From: Lentinus brumalis
Taxonomy: Eukaryota; Basidiomycota; Agaricomycetes; Polyporales; Polyporaceae
Length of the DNA stretch: 64,000 nt
Assembly (NCBI GenBank): GCA_001792895.1
Contig: MARA01000016.1
Span: 124,001-188,000 of the forward strand
Direction: 5' to 3'
Position numbers and translations under genes: made by a program
Shown: one piece after another, positions 22,926 to 34,366 of the stretch
Numbering within the stretch: position 1 is the stretch's first letter
Layout: the number at the start of each line of letters is the position of its first letter
Notes under the pieces: generated by a model
Seen by the model: only the letters and a program-made list of their open reading frames with translations
Told to the model about the DNA's origin: nothing
The model's database searches: none

Positions 22926-24365
22926 AAGGCAGATGCGAGCTCCTGCCAGCGGTCAAAGATGTTCAAGCGCAATAACATTGTTGTGCAGGTCAGAACGCAC
23001 GGCATCTTGGTTTGTTGTATCTCGTTGGTCCAGAGCCGTGTGCAACCTGGATCTGCAACGTCGTGGCGAGACTGCAAGCTCACAGGACCCCCAGCAATAA
23101 TTAGCCACAGCGAGTAAGTAGCTCACAACGGTGTCGGCTAGACCAAAGAGATAGCAGTAGGAGGAGTAGCGATACTGTGGAGGAGGTGCGCACGGAAGTC
23201 GGCGAGCGCAGTCCGCGAAAGTCGGACCGTGTGTTACGGGCGTCAACGTCAATAGCTTCTGAATATAACACGAGCAAGCACCTCAGTGGTTATGCTTTGC
23301 TTTGCGCTTCCGTGCTGCACGCATTCATCGAAATACGAGGGGAATGACACTTGGAGCAGTGGCATTTGTAGTATTACTGGGACCAGTACAGAAGTACTTA
23401 ACGGTAGTAAGTACGTACTCAACCTCTTTGCCATAGGGTTAGGGTTAGGACCGCGCAGGAGCAAAAAAGAGTGGCCTGCCCAGCCCGAGGGCCGAAGCAG
23501 GACAGGGAAATATTGAGACGGTGCACAAGCCGAAGCCTGTACAAACCGCGAGGGCCCCCTGAGGACATGGTCGCCGTGCTATGAGAGGCCCCCACGGCCC
23601 ACGGACCCTGGTACGTGAAGGGGTTCGTGCCATCAAGGTAAGTATGAGTTACTACAGTGTCCGAGAGCAGGTTATATACGGTACGCATGTGCGCACGGAC
23701 CAGGACACTTCAGGGCGGGCTTGCGGCGTTGCGCCGATGCATTGATGCGCGGTGTCAAAGAGCGCTTAGTGACCCGCCACACCACGGTGACCCCAGGCAG
23801 CAACGCTTCAGCTTCTTATTATCATCGCCCACCTTGGTGAAGTAAGTTCAGAACCAAGTTCACCCCAACAAGCCTAAGGAGTCGTATAGCTATGCGCCCA
23901 ACCCCGACAACACCGCAATCCGGGTCAGAAACCGCACGGTATGTCCTGACTCCGACTCACCTGCTGATGAACCGCCTTACGAGCCTAACAGGCAAGCGGC
24001 AGGCGATATGGTTGAGTAGGAAAGTCAAGGTCCTAGCACAGAAGTGCGGTCCACCACTGCGGGCAAGTGGAGTGTGGACTGATATCTGGGACGTCTGTGC
24101 ACCTATTACGAACCAGTTGGGGATGTCCTCAGGCCGCGCACTTAGCTCAGAAGGCAAGTTACGGCCTCGACACAGCCCACGCCGTCCGCGGCTGCGGAAC
24201 TCCCAGGAACCCAGTTCTTCCGCCGCGAACAGCTGAGCGATCTTCCACCGTCTGTGGCCACGTTACCTGCCTTCATCTAGCACATCTGTCGCTCGCGCCT
24301 TCTTAGTGACTATATGAACCAGAGCTGACGTCCCTCAGCCCGCCATTCTTCTCCCGCCCACCTCC
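22926..24365. other. Intergenic region with a short telomere-like repeat
   Basis: It should contain the missing first exon of the CLC gene and the promoter of the phosphatase gene. No other protein gene could be supported. TAGGGTTAGGGTTAGG occurs at 23433-23448, about 2.7 units of the TTAGGG telomere repeat used by most filamentous fungi. Confidence 0.4.
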
Positions 24366-25180
24366 ATGTTGACCTTCACCTCGCCCGTCGGCCGCGCCTC
24401 CCTCGTGGTGGCAGGCCCAAGAATACACCCTCGCCACGGCGGGATGATCACCACGCCCTCTCAGATCCTCCCCCGGCTGTGGCTGTCGGGACTGTACACC
24501 GCCGTGGACGAAGAACAGCTCATCGCGCTCGGCGTGACCCACATCGTCTCCATGATCGAGTACCGACCCAAATACCCTCCATCGCTGAAGCTCAAGAAAC
24601 TACATATACCCATCCAGGACGTCGAAGGCGCGGACATCCTGCAGCACCTCGATGTCACCACCGCATTCATCACCTCCGCTCTCGAGGACAAGCGCAATAC
24701 AGTCCTGGTACGTGCCTCCCTCGCGACGCCGCGCCCGCACAGCGAGGCCTCAGGGCTGCACTGCGCGGCGCGCAGTGCAAATCTTCCACTCTGAACGCCA
24801 GGAACTGACCTCGCGTCTCCCTGTCTCTGCAGGTGCATTGCGCGATGGGCATCTCCCGCTCCGCCACCGTCGTCTGCGCGTATCTCATCGCCGCGCACGC
24901 CATGCCGCCCCACGAGGCCCTCGAGTTTGTCATCTCGAAACGCGAGATCGTCTGGCCCAATCCCGCGTTCCAGCGCCAGCTGCAGATGTACGCCGCGCGC
25001 TTCCGTGGGAGGAGGAAGCTCAGGAAGATCGTGCCCCTGCCGCTGCCGCCGCCCATGCGTGCGACCGTGACGTACTCTTCGATGTCTCCTCGCACGGAGG
25101 AGCGCTTTCGCTGGATGTGGCCGGAGTCGCGCCCAATTCCGCCTCCGCCTCCGATGTCCAGGAGAGGATCCCTGAGCTGA
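24366..25180 (+). CDS. Small dual-specificity protein phosphatase
   Basis: Two exons, 24366-24707 and 24833-25180, give 229 residues. The P-loop signature VHCAMGISRSATVV begins exon 2, with nucleophile Cys117 and Arg123. The likely general-acid Asp is in IPIQDVEGADI. The catalytic domain fills about residues 25-175. It begins TPSQILPRLWLSGLYTAVDE, typical of atypical DUSPs, and contains LIAAHAMPPHEALEFV. A proline- and arginine-rich tail follows and carries no further domain. The enzyme removes phosphate from Tyr or Ser/Thr, or possibly a non-protein substrate; the target cannot be read from sequence. No signal peptide is present. Confidence 0.88.
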
Positions 25181-26028
25181 GGACGCTCAGGGTGGCCGTG
25201 GACGATCAGGGACCTCATACGCCACCGTCGTGTGTCGAATGCGACGAGCGCAGCGGTGGCGTCCTATCCAAGCCCATCCAGGTGGTTTCATTTCGGCTGC
25301 TGTGGGCACATGTATTGCTTCGGTTACGTAGTAAGTGCCTCATGTTTCGCTGTCTGATGACTGCCATGATCGTGCGGTGTGTTCCATGTACGAATAGGGT
25401 ACCCTAGCAGTGTCTTTGCCACTGATTGGCCATTTGGGGAATTCGGGAGAGAAGGTTTGGATACGAGCGTGTAAACCTTATTGTTTACTTTAGACAGTCG
25501 AGGATCCAGCGAAATGAGTCTTCCCATATCGTCCTGCAGTCTCGACCGTACGTGGTGCTGTGTAGTTCGACGTCGAAGGTCAGTTGCCAGGAGTACGGCG
25601 TTCAAGTGCTGCATATGAAACCCGAGATTATTCGCTGGACTGGATATGCTACCGGCAGATGACAGACTCGTGGCACACCGAAGCAAGAGGTTCACGTCAT
25701 ACATAGCAACTTGAGACGATACATTAAGTTACGCCGAGGACCAGAGTGAAAGCTGTTACAGATACAGTGGGGTCGTTTCTCGATCAACTACTTCCTGTCG
25801 TAAGCATGACCAGCATCAAAGACGTGAAGACATAAGGGAACCCAAACCCAGAAGTGAAAGCAAGAGGCAAAGCAAACGACAAGCCCGCATGCGAAGGACG
25901 AATCCGAAAGCAAGACCAACCGATCCTGTAACGAAGACGAAGCCGAAGCAAAGAACCTGAGACATGAGCATGAGGAGACGCGCGAATCGCGAAGCAGAGG
26001 AATGCGAACCACCCCCAGACCACGGACC
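25181..26028. other. Intergenic stretch, no gene supported
   Basis: This region lies between the convergent ends of the phosphatase and carboxypeptidase genes. Frames present are low-complexity or lack motifs. It probably holds both 3' untranslated regions. Confidence 0.45.
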
Positions 26029-29014
26029 TCAGATCGAAAGCAATAAAGATACCACGAACGCGGCCACGCCCGCCACGACGGCGAACGCACCCCCAACTGC
26101 GCCTCCCACACTCGCAGCCCCGCTCCGCTTCGCGACGTTCCCGGGGCTACGCGGAGCCTGGATCACCGTCGCAGTGGCAGTCGCAATGAACTCCTCCCAT
26201 GCGGCGATCGTCGCAGCCGGGTACTGGTAGGTGCCCGTTGTCGAGACCGCGCCCACGTAGATGCCGGACTGCCCGATGATGGCGTCGACGGCGAGGTCGG
26301 CGTCCTCTCCGCCCTCCACGGTCACCCCGTCAGTCCCGGAGACGACAAGCCCGGTGTGGTTGTTCCCGAAGATGAATTTTTCGAAGAGGGTGAGTGCCTG
26401 AGGGGCGGAAATGAGCGTGAGTGCCAGAAGGGATGCTGTGATTGCATGAGGCGGGAGCAGAACTCACGCGGGCGGGCTTGTTGTATGGGACGAGGTGCCC
26501 AGCGCCTTCGACGAGAACGTACGTCCAATTGCGCTCCTGGTGGATGACGCCGGCGTGGGTTCCGTCGTCATCGAACCACGGCGTAGCAGGGCGCCGCGTG
26601 AAGCCTTGTATGCCGCCAAAGGTCGTGTTCTACGGTATAGTCAGTGGATTGCACGTCCGTCCACGGAGCAGTCGCACGAACCTGGATAACAACTGAGAAG
26701 GCCGTCAGTACGATCATGTCACGGCCAATGTACTGGTAGACACGTACCTTCCGTGCCACGGTGTGCAATCAGAGAATCGTCGTTGCCAGAGTACAGCACG
26801 ATTGAAATGCCGTGCCGGGACATGTTCGTTGCTAGATCGGTCAAGAACGCCATCGGTCTAATAGTGGTCAGTCGATTAGCCTCCGATGCAGCATCCTTCA
26901 TCGACGTAATCCACTCACTCGACGCCTGCATACGGGCGCCGTGCGGTTAGTGCGGAACTTGTGCGGAGGTGTCTGTGAACTCACTAGGATCGTTTCCATT
27001 GACAGGGTCTCCAAGGAACGGATAGGGGATGCCGCCAGCCCATGCTTTGCTAGTGGGTGCATGGAGCGCAGAGATGGCCTTCGGATCTGTGCAATGCTGT
27101 CAGTCGAAATCAGCACATAACGCAGGGAGACCGTACCATGGAAGAAGCTAGTGCCGTCGATGGGGAACTCGGGGTTCAGTGCATCAGGGACCTGGTAAAC
27201 CTGCAGGGCGTGAACAAGGTTAGGTGACTGGCACTCGCGCGTTCGCAGAAGCGTCACATACATCGAAGCCATCAAAGGTGACTGGGTTGCCAACAGTGTC
27301 TACGGTTCAAGACCTCAGCAAGCTTCCAACATGAAAGACGATGGAAGACTCACTCCACGGAGCCGAAAAGTTGAAAGCGTAGTCGATCATCTCGTCATAA
27401 ATGAAGCATCCGTACCACGGGTCGATGGTCCCGTTGGCCCGCATGCTGAGGTCGCGCTTCGCTACCGCGCCATCCTCGGAACGCTTGATATTGGCCGAGG
27501 CAGCGAGCGCGGACTTGGAGAGCGTCTTCCGGAAGAACTGACGCTTCGCCGCAAGCGTCTGGAACTCGCTCCGATGAGGGTCTGACGGGTTGACGAACTG
27601 CAGGGTCGGGAAGTGGCCGTTCTGAGGGTACGTGAGGTTGAGGTCGTAGCCGCAGAGATGTTGTCTAACAGGATGGTCGTGCGTCAGGGGAGGCCGCCCA
27701 GGAATATTCGCGCAGCGCTCTAGCACTCACTGCTCTCTGAAGAACTCGAACGCCTCGGGATCGTAGCCAATAAGTTGCGGGTAAGTCTCGATCGTCGTGA
27801 GCTATGGTACGACAGCGAGAATGATCAGATAGCGGTAGAATTGACGACGGAACTGGACACACCGTCGGGACGTATTCAAACACAAGCTCTGATCCGACAG
27901 TGCCATCGCCGATAGCAAATTTTGCGATCTTGACCGGAGGGTTCGTCATGCCGAAATACGTCTTCATAATATAAGGCTAAGGCTATTGGTCAGCGGGCAT
28001 CCCGGACTCAGTCTCGCGGGAGTCGCTCACAATATAGGTGCCGGCGTAACTCTCTCCAGTCAAGTACAGAGGCCGGTTCGCAAGGCTCGGAAACACCTTG
28101 ACCAGATTCGCCAGGAAGCCCATCTAGACCGCACCGATGATTCCGTTCAGTCAATCTCGCCGCTGATGACAGAACTGCACTTACAAAGTCCCTTCCCATT
28201 TCGTCCTCATCATGCACTAGGAATTCATATTCAGCAAAGCCGTAGCGGCGAGAGGAGCCGCTAGCTCACCATAACCAGTGGAGTCCGTCGTGGACCAGCC
28301 GGTGCCGCTGGAAAGAAGTGAGTACTCCGGGACTAAGCTGCGGTCATGTCCATCCAAAGTCGCTCACACAGGTTGGTCGATCCAGATGTAATCCGCGACA
28401 TGGTCGAAGCTGAACGGGTTCTCGAACGGCAGCCCGTCTGCATCCAAGTGAATGGGGCCATTCTGTGCCACAATCTGTCAGCGGCTGTCCGGGCGGGGCC
28501 AGACGCAAACACACGCCTACCTCGTACATGAAACCGAGCAGACTTGACGATCCCGGTCTAAAATAATAGAACGCGGAGCGTGTGAGGGACCGAGGCGCGA
28601 GAGAGAGGAATCGATCCGTGCATACCCTCCGTTGAGCCAGATTCCCCATGGAACCCCGGCGCGCTCGTTCGCGGCCGCGGTGAGGGAACCCTCGGTATTC
28701 TCCCATGCCCAGAAGAAGAGCGTGTTATTAGGATGGCCTGGACGGTCGACAGGGATGTTCCCAGCGAAGTTGCGAGACAATGACCAGGATACGTTCGGCA
28801 AGGGATCGGTCACCTGGAAGTCTGCAAGCGAGCGGAGTCAGTGAAGAGTACGGTACCAGTGCAGGCAATGGGCAAACGTACAGCTCTGCCAAGCAGGGCT
28901 GAAGTCGCCTGATGGTTTTCCAGGGTAGTCCTGCGGCCAGCTGCTCGGTGTCGGGGGAAGCGAGGCAGAGACTAGGGCGACAGCGAGCAGTACCGCAGAC
29001 GATACCCCAAGCAT
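26029..29014 (-). CDS. Secreted serine carboxypeptidase (peptidase S10), probably GPI-anchored
   Basis: The start at 29014 opens a signal peptide (MLGVSSAVLLAVALVSASLP); an upstream in-frame start is only TTG. S10 landmarks follow over many exons: LFFWAWENTEGSL near 28720, PWGIWLNGG (WLNGGPG region) near 28640, FDHVADYIWIDQPV near 28400, and TGESYAGTYI near 28050 with the nucleophile Ser. The catalytic Asp is in LYSGNDDSLIAH near 26790 and the catalytic His in EGAGHLVPYNKPAR near 26500. The C-terminus is a small-residue, hydrophobic tail (GAFAVVAGVAAFVVSLLLSI, about 26030-26090) after a Ser/Gly stretch, consistent with a GPI-attachment signal. It removes C-terminal residues from peptides outside the cell or at the wall. 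All three catalytic residues are present. Confidence 0.87.
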
Positions 29015-29883
29015 GATAGATGAGAAGGGAGGATTAGAGACCCGGGGTGTGCAGCCCAAGGAGTTCCAAATGTCGCGTATTTATACCAAGTCAGCCCAGG
29101 TCAGCCTCCAAATCGGGTAGACTGTAATATGGGTAACGGTATGTGTCTTCCGCGAGCTGCCGTACCCGCCGGTCTGGAAAGAAGGTTTGATGGTAAGCGA
29201 GATAGTGATGGGCATCCCGACCTTCTGCGAGGGTCCACAATAGCGGTCCTTGACGACGGCTCGCGAAGTGCTACGCAACGCTCGCCGCAACGTTCTCATG
29301 CAATTGTCAGTGTGCACTCGAAGGGGCATCGCTCGTACGTCTCTAATGCAGTCATGCGCCGCGTCTGTCAACTTGAAATGGGCTCAGATAGGGTTGCACA
29401 TGGCGCTGTGGACGAGGAGAGGATGAGGATTGGAAAATGACATAAGGACGCAGTCAGGCGACGGAGGGCGACGGAGGTGTGAGCCGCGGGCGCTCATTTG
29501 TATGTAGAGACCTTAACCGATCTGCGCCGTCCATACATACCGGTTATGACGGCGATGAATATTGCCAGCAATGTTCCGTCTCCCTGCAGGGAAGGTCATG
29601 TCTACATACCTGTCTGTAAGGATCTGGCCTAGGCAAGAGGGTGTGTGACGAATCGGTGTCCCTGAATGGAATTCTACAGAGTGACCGTTTAAAGACAGAG
29701 TACTGGCCATCAGACAGAGCCCCTGGTGTGCGCATGCGTCAAGGTACGTGTAGGTCAGGCTGGTAGAGGTTGTCGCCTGCTCTTGTTGTGCATTTGGATA
29801 AGGTGAGCCAAAGCAGGTTCGGATGCGGCGAGCGCTGATTGTGCCTCTGACCTTGAGATGCGCTCAAGCCACGAGCACCGGAC
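29015..29883. other. Intergenic stretch between carboxypeptidase and retrotransposon
   Basis: No coding region is supported on either strand. It should contain the carboxypeptidase promoter. No second LTR or older element fragment was recognised here. Confidence 0.45.
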
Positions 29884-29888
29884 AGGGA
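29884..29888. repeat. Target-site duplication of copia element (left)
   Basis: AGGGA directly precedes the left LTR and is repeated directly after the right LTR at 34568-34572. Confidence 0.9.
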
Positions 29889-30089
29889 TGTAGAAGTGGC
29901 ACAGGACGAAGGACGAGAGCAGAAGTGAATGAATAGAACAGACGCTGATGCTCTAGCTAAGTACATAACAACGTAGACAAAGGACATAGTAAGTACAATA
30001 AGTAAAGCTATACAATGACAGTAAGTAAACGAGTAAATAGTCCGTAAGGTAACTAGAAAGGCCATGAGTATACCCGCTATACTCCAACA
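29889..30089 (-). repeat. 3' LTR of copia element
   Basis: 201 bp beginning TGTAGAAG and ending CTCCAACA on the plus strand, identical to 34367-34567. Confidence 0.95.
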
Positions 30090-33000
30090 CTCCCCTCAAC
30101 TCGTCATCCGACAGAATGCCGAGTTGCTTCCGTAAGTAATGAAAACGCTCTCGCGGTAGAGCCTTCGTGAACAGGTCCGCGACATTGTCGGCCGTCGGTA
30201 CGTACTTCAGCAGGATGGTCCCGGTCTCGATGCACTCCCGAATGAAGTGATGTCGAATATCGATATGTTTGGACCGCGCGTGCTGGACATTGTCCTTCGA
30301 AAGCGCGATGGCCGACATGTTGTCCGCGTTCAGGCACGTTGCCTCCTTCTGTTCGAAACTAAGTTCGCTGAGAAGTGTCCGCATCCAGATGGCATGCCTG
30401 GCCGCATATGACACGGCCATGTACTCCGCTTCGGTCGAAGATAATGCGACGACCGCTTGCTTTTTGGAGCTCCATGCTACCAGGCCACTGCCGATCATGA
30501 ACACATATCCCGAGATGGATCTGCGGTCTACCGGATTTGATGCCCAGTCCGCGTCCGAGTAGCCCTCGAGACGGAAATTGTCGTAGTACATCCGTGTACT
30601 GGGCTCCCCCTTACGCCCGTACGTGATGCCGTAGTCTAGTGACCCCTTGAGGTAGCGAAAGATACGTTTGATGGCCGTCCAGTGCGCCGGGCCTGGACGC
30701 GTGCAGAATTGTGACACGGCCTGGACTGCAAAAGCAATGTCTCCGCGTGTTCCAAGGGCCAGGTACAGTAATGTCCCCACCGCTCCCTGGTAGGGGATGT
30801 CTTTCATCTCTGAGAGATCCGCATCCTCCGGCTCCTTGGTCAGCTTGACGTTGGGGTCCATGGGCGTGGTAACAGGTGCGCAGTCTGACATGCCGTAACG
30901 TTCCAGCGCTGTCAAGATGAAGTGCTTCTGTTTGATGGTGATGGTAGATAACTGTTCGTCGATAGCGACCTCGAGACCAAGCAGTAGCCGTGGTTTTCCA
31001 AGGCTCGTGATGTCGTAATGCTGCCGGAGCTGCTTCTCGAAGCTGTCCATCAATTCTGTTGTGTCCGCACCGCCGAGCATGTCGTCCACATGAAGACCAA
31101 AAATGATCATCTCGCCGCGCACCACCTTGATGTAAACGCATAGGTCTGCCGCTAGCCGTCGGAAACCGAGCTTCTCGACCATGGTGGTGTTGAAATGCTG
31201 GTTCCACATCCGCCCGCCCTGCTTGAGTCCATAAAGTGCTTTGCGGAGTCTAAGAACGCGACCAGATTCGTCGTCGAAGCCTGGAGGTTGCCGCATGTAT
31301 ATCTCCTCCTCCACAGGAGCATTAAGGTATGCGCCAACCACATCGTACTGCCGCGCAACCATTTTCCGTTCTGCAATGATAGCCAGAAGGATCCGGAGAG
31401 AATCCAGGCGCACTACCGGCGCAAAAGTCTCGAAGAAATCCAGACCGGGGACTTGACTGAAACCTTGCGCCACGAGTCGTGCCTTGTACTTCATAATTAG
31501 GCCTATCTCATCCCGTTTCAGCCTGTAGACCCAGCGGCAGCCGATCGGACGCCTTCCGGGTGGTAGCTCAACCAACTCAAAAGTGCCGAGTTTGCACAAT
31601 TGCGCATACTCAACCTTCATGGCCGCCCACCACTCTGACCACTCAGGTTGCTGTTGTGCCTCCTTGAAGTTCCGTGGCTCCGATACGCTCTCTGTGCCAT
31701 GCAGAGTCAACAAGCATAGGATGTACGACTCTTCGTGTGGGATCTTCTCTCCAGTCTCGTGGAGCGCCTTGTAATTGATCCGCGCAGCCGCCTTCCGCTT
31801 CTCCCGTGGCTTCGGTCCCTCGTCCCTGGGTGGCTGTGCTTCTCCTGATCCTCCGTCAACCGCTCGCTCCCCGTTCCGCTGATCCGTCTGCGTCATCCGC
31901 CCGCCGCCTGGCGTCTCTGCGCCGCTATTGCTCTCTGTGCTCCCTCCCACTGCTTGCGTGCTGCCACTCTCCCCCTCAAGCGGCTGAGAGGGGAGTTCGA
32001 TGTACTCGTAGTCATCCTCATCTTGCTGTACGGCTCGTTTAGGCACCGCAAAAATGACATTGCGTGACTTTCCGACCCGCCGTGCGACTGGGTCGTAGTA
32101 GCGCCATGCCTTGCTGCCGTCAGCAACCCCCATGAAGTACATGGGTTTGGACTTGGGGTCGAGCTTCGTCCGCTGCTCTGGGGAGGTGAGAACCCAACAG
32201 CGTGTTCCCCATTCTTGTAGGTTTGAGACATCGGGTTTCTGGCCAGTCCAGACCTCGTCCGGTGTCTTGTCCTTGAGGGCGCGCGTGGGAAGACGGTTTT
32301 TGAGATAGATCACATGTGCAACTGCTTCCGGCCACAAGAATTTGGGCATCCGCGCTGCAATCATGACTGTGCGCGTGCGTTCCATCACTGTTCTGCAGAC
32401 GCGCTCCGCAATGCCATTTTGCGCAGATGACTTGGGTGCGGAGGTGTCGAGCTCGATCCCTTCAGCCCGCAAGTACGTAGTGAATTCGTCGTTGATGAAT
32501 TCACCGCCGTTGTCGCAGCGTATCTTCTTCAATTTCACACCGAATTTGTTCTCGACGTATGCCTTGTAGTCTTTGAAATGCCCGAAGGCCTCGGATTTGT
32601 GCTTCCCGAAGGCTGGTCTAGAACGCCGCCCCTTCCCATCCGTGAACGCCCACCAATACTGCTCTCCCCGGATTCCCTTAGTCGATGCTGGTCCCCACGT
32701 ATCCATCACCGTCATCTCCCCGATCTCCGTAAATTCCGTCTCCGACTTCTTCGGGTATGGCGCCACCGTCTGCTTGCCCTGCACACAAGCCTCGCATTGG
32801 TCCATCGGCGGTTCCGACTCGTCGACCTCCATGCCCGTCACGAGGCCCTTCTTGTGCATTGCAATCACGGCCTTCATGCCCGGGTGACCTAGGATGCAAT
32901 GCCATTGATTATAAGTTGGCTTCCATTTCGGGCGACATACCGCTGCCGCGCACGACGTCTCCGACATCGTCGAGATCTCCGCATGTCCGTCCATCTCGTA

Positions 33001-34284
33001 GAGGTAGTTGCCGATCCGCTTCCCGATGGCATAGACACGACCCTTCGAACTCATGAATCGAATCTCGCCGCCGCTGAGCTCGACGCGGTGTCCGCTTGCT
33101 TCCACGCGTCCGACCGAGATGAGGTTGTGCGGGACGCCGGGCGCATGGATGACATCACGCAGTGTGACCGTCGTGTCCTTGTCCTTGCATCGGAATGTGA
33201 AACGGATTGTGCCGCGCCCGAGGATGGGTGTGGACCCTGCTCCTTGTAGCGTCTTCCCGGGCGTCTCCCGGTAGTCAGTGAACATGCGCCGCTCGCGCGC
33301 GACATGCGAGGTGGTGGCCGAGTCCGCGATCCACGCGTCTGTGCCAACAAGTGTGAGGGCGAACTCGGCGGTGTCATCCACCTCCTCGATCAACGCGTAT
33401 GCGTAATCCGAGCTGGAATCCGAGTCAGAGTCAGACTCCTCCTTGGATACCAACGCGCGCGAGCCCCCCTTCTTCTTGTGGTTGTCCTTCCTCCCACCGT
33501 CACCTCGCTTTCCGTCGCTCTGTCCTCCGCTCCCCGACTTCTTCTTCCGTTCCGGGCAGAAACGCTTGATGTGCCCTGGCTGTCCGCACCCGTAGCACCC
33601 CTCGCGATCTCCTCCACCGGCTGTCCGGCTAGTAGCCGTTCCCTTTGTTTTCGCCACTAGTGCAGCCTCGGACGTCTGGCCTATTCTCTGCGCGTGTTCT
33701 CGGATCCGCCCCTGGAGTTTGTCTGCATCTAGAATCTCCTGATCCTGGACGGCGTTGGTGAACGCGCGCCAGGACTCCGGTAGAGCGGTGAGTAGAGTGA
33801 TGGAGAACTCATCGTCGGGGATATTCCTGCCAAGACTAGTCAACTCCTCCCGCCACTCCACCATCTGTTGCAACCACGCATCCAGGTCCTCCCCATCCGA
33901 GTACGGCGTCCCGGAAATCTTGCGTTTGACATCGAGGACCTTTGCTAGTCCGCGCGTCTCGAAATTCTTCCGGAGCTTCTCCCACGCGTCGCGGCTCGTC
34001 CGACAATTCATGACGATCTTCATCGCACCTTTCCCGGTGCGCGTCCTAATTCCGCTTAGCGCGCTCCGGTCCTTCTTGTCCCATTCATCTAGCTGCGCTT
34101 GTTCTCCGGTCGTCACAGTGTGCCCGTCTGCGAATACCGGTCGCTTCTTCGTGCCGCTGACGTATGGCCACAGATTTGTCTCCCAAAGAAGGTCCTCCAT
34201 TTGTATGGACCAGATGGTCCAGTCTTCGGGAGACTTCAGTGGCTCAATCTTCGCGCGTGTCACGAAATCGGAAGCCGTCGCCAT
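29953..34284 (-). CDS. Copia Gag-Pol polyprotein
   Basis: One frame of 1,443 codons starts at 34284. Order of domains: Gag of the UBN2 type (residues 1-220); zinc knuckle CYGCGQPGHIKRFC (about 230-243); aspartic protease with WIADSATTSH (about 318-327); HHCC pre-integrase segment with WHCILGHPGM and CEACVQGKQ; integrase core with MDTWGP, IRCDNGGEF and SSAQNGIAER supplying the D,D,E residues; reverse transcriptase with RLVAQGFSQVPGLDF, LYGLKQGGRMW and the active site LHVDDML; and RNase H with GYSDADWASNP and ALSSTEAEYMA. There is no stop or frameshift between gag and pol. The frame continues through the polypurine tract into the 3' LTR and stops at 29953, adding about 50 LTR-encoded residues. 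Confidence 0.95.
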   Translation of the reverse strand: MATASDFVTRAKIEPLKSPEDWTIWSIQMEDLLWETNLWPYVSGTKKRPVFADGHTVTTGEQAQLDEWDKKDRSALSGIRTRTGKGAMKIVMNCRTSRDAWEKLRKNFETRGLAKVLDVKRKISGTPYSDGEDLDAWLQQMVEWREELTSLGRNIPDDEFSITLLTALPESWRAFTNAVQDQEILDADKLQGRIREHAQRIGQTSEAALVAKTKGTATSRTAGGGDREGCYGCGQPGHIKRFCPERKKKSGSGGQSDGKRGDGGRKDNHKKKGGSRALVSKEESDSDSDSSSDYAYALIEEVDDTAEFALTLVGTDAWIADSATTSHVARERRMFTDYRETPGKTLQGAGSTPILGRGTIRFTFRCKDKDTTVTLRDVIHAPGVPHNLISVGRVEASGHRVELSGGEIRFMSSKGRVYAIGKRIGNYLYEMDGHAEISTMSETSCAAAVCRPKWKPTYNQWHCILGHPGMKAVIAMHKKGLVTGMEVDESEPPMDQCEACVQGKQTVAPYPKKSETEFTEIGEMTVMDTWGPASTKGIRGEQYWWAFTDGKGRRSRPAFGKHKSEAFGHFKDYKAYVENKFGVKLKKIRCDNGGEFINDEFTTYLRAEGIELDTSAPKSSAQNGIAERVCRTVMERTRTVMIAARMPKFLWPEAVAHVIYLKNRLPTRALKDKTPDEVWTGQKPDVSNLQEWGTRCWVLTSPEQRTKLDPKSKPMYFMGVADGSKAWRYYDPVARRVGKSRNVIFAVPKRAVQQDEDDYEYIELPSQPLEGESGSTQAVGGSTESNSGAETPGGGRMTQTDQRNGERAVDGGSGEAQPPRDEGPKPREKRKAAARINYKALHETGEKIPHEESYILCLLTLHGTESVSEPRNFKEAQQQPEWSEWWAAMKVEYAQLCKLGTFELVELPPGRRPIGCRWVYRLKRDEIGLIMKYKARLVAQGFSQVPGLDFFETFAPVVRLDSLRILLAIIAERKMVARQYDVVGAYLNAPVEEEIYMRQPPGFDDESGRVLRLRKALYGLKQGGRMWNQHFNTTMVEKLGFRRLAADLCVYIKVVRGEMIIFGLHVDDMLGGADTTELMDSFEKQLRQHYDITSLGKPRLLLGLEVAIDEQLSTITIKQKHFILTALERYGMSDCAPVTTPMDPNVKLTKEPEDADLSEMKDIPYQGAVGTLLYLALGTRGDIAFAVQAVSQFCTRPGPAHWTAIKRIFRYLKGSLDYGITYGRKGEPSTRMYYDNFRLEGYSDADWASNPVDRRSISGYVFMIGSGLVAWSSKKQAVVALSSTEAEYMAVSYAARHAIWMRTLLSELSFEQKEATCLNADNMSAIALSKDNVQHARSKHIDIRHHFIRECIETGTILLKYVPTADNVADLFTKALPRERFHYLRKQLGILSDDELRGVLEYSGYTHGLSSYLTDYLLVYLLSLYSFTYCTYYVLCLRCYVLS
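30090..30101 (-). other. Polypurine tract of copia element
   Basis: On the minus strand GTTGAGGGGAG directly precedes the 3' LTR, where plus-strand DNA synthesis would be primed. Confidence 0.8.
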
Positions 34285-34349
34285 CCTGTCCAGTAAGATG
34301 TAGAGTAAAGCAGTAGAGTGTTGTTCTCAGCAGGTTCCTGGTTAGAGCA

Positions 34350-34366
34350 ACGCAGGGCTCATAACC
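34350..34366 (-). other. Primer-binding site, complementary to Met-tRNA anticodon arm
   Basis: Read on the minus strand, GGTTATGAGCCCTGCG directly follows the 5' LTR. Its complement CGCAGGGCTCATAACC equals the anticodon arm of fungal initiator tRNA-Met up to position 39. This points to priming by a 5' half-tRNA, as described for Drosophila copia and yeast Ty5. Confidence 0.75.

Noticed and set aside
23419..23688. Short frames near the telomere-like repeat
   Set aside because: Low-complexity composition and no family motif on either strand.
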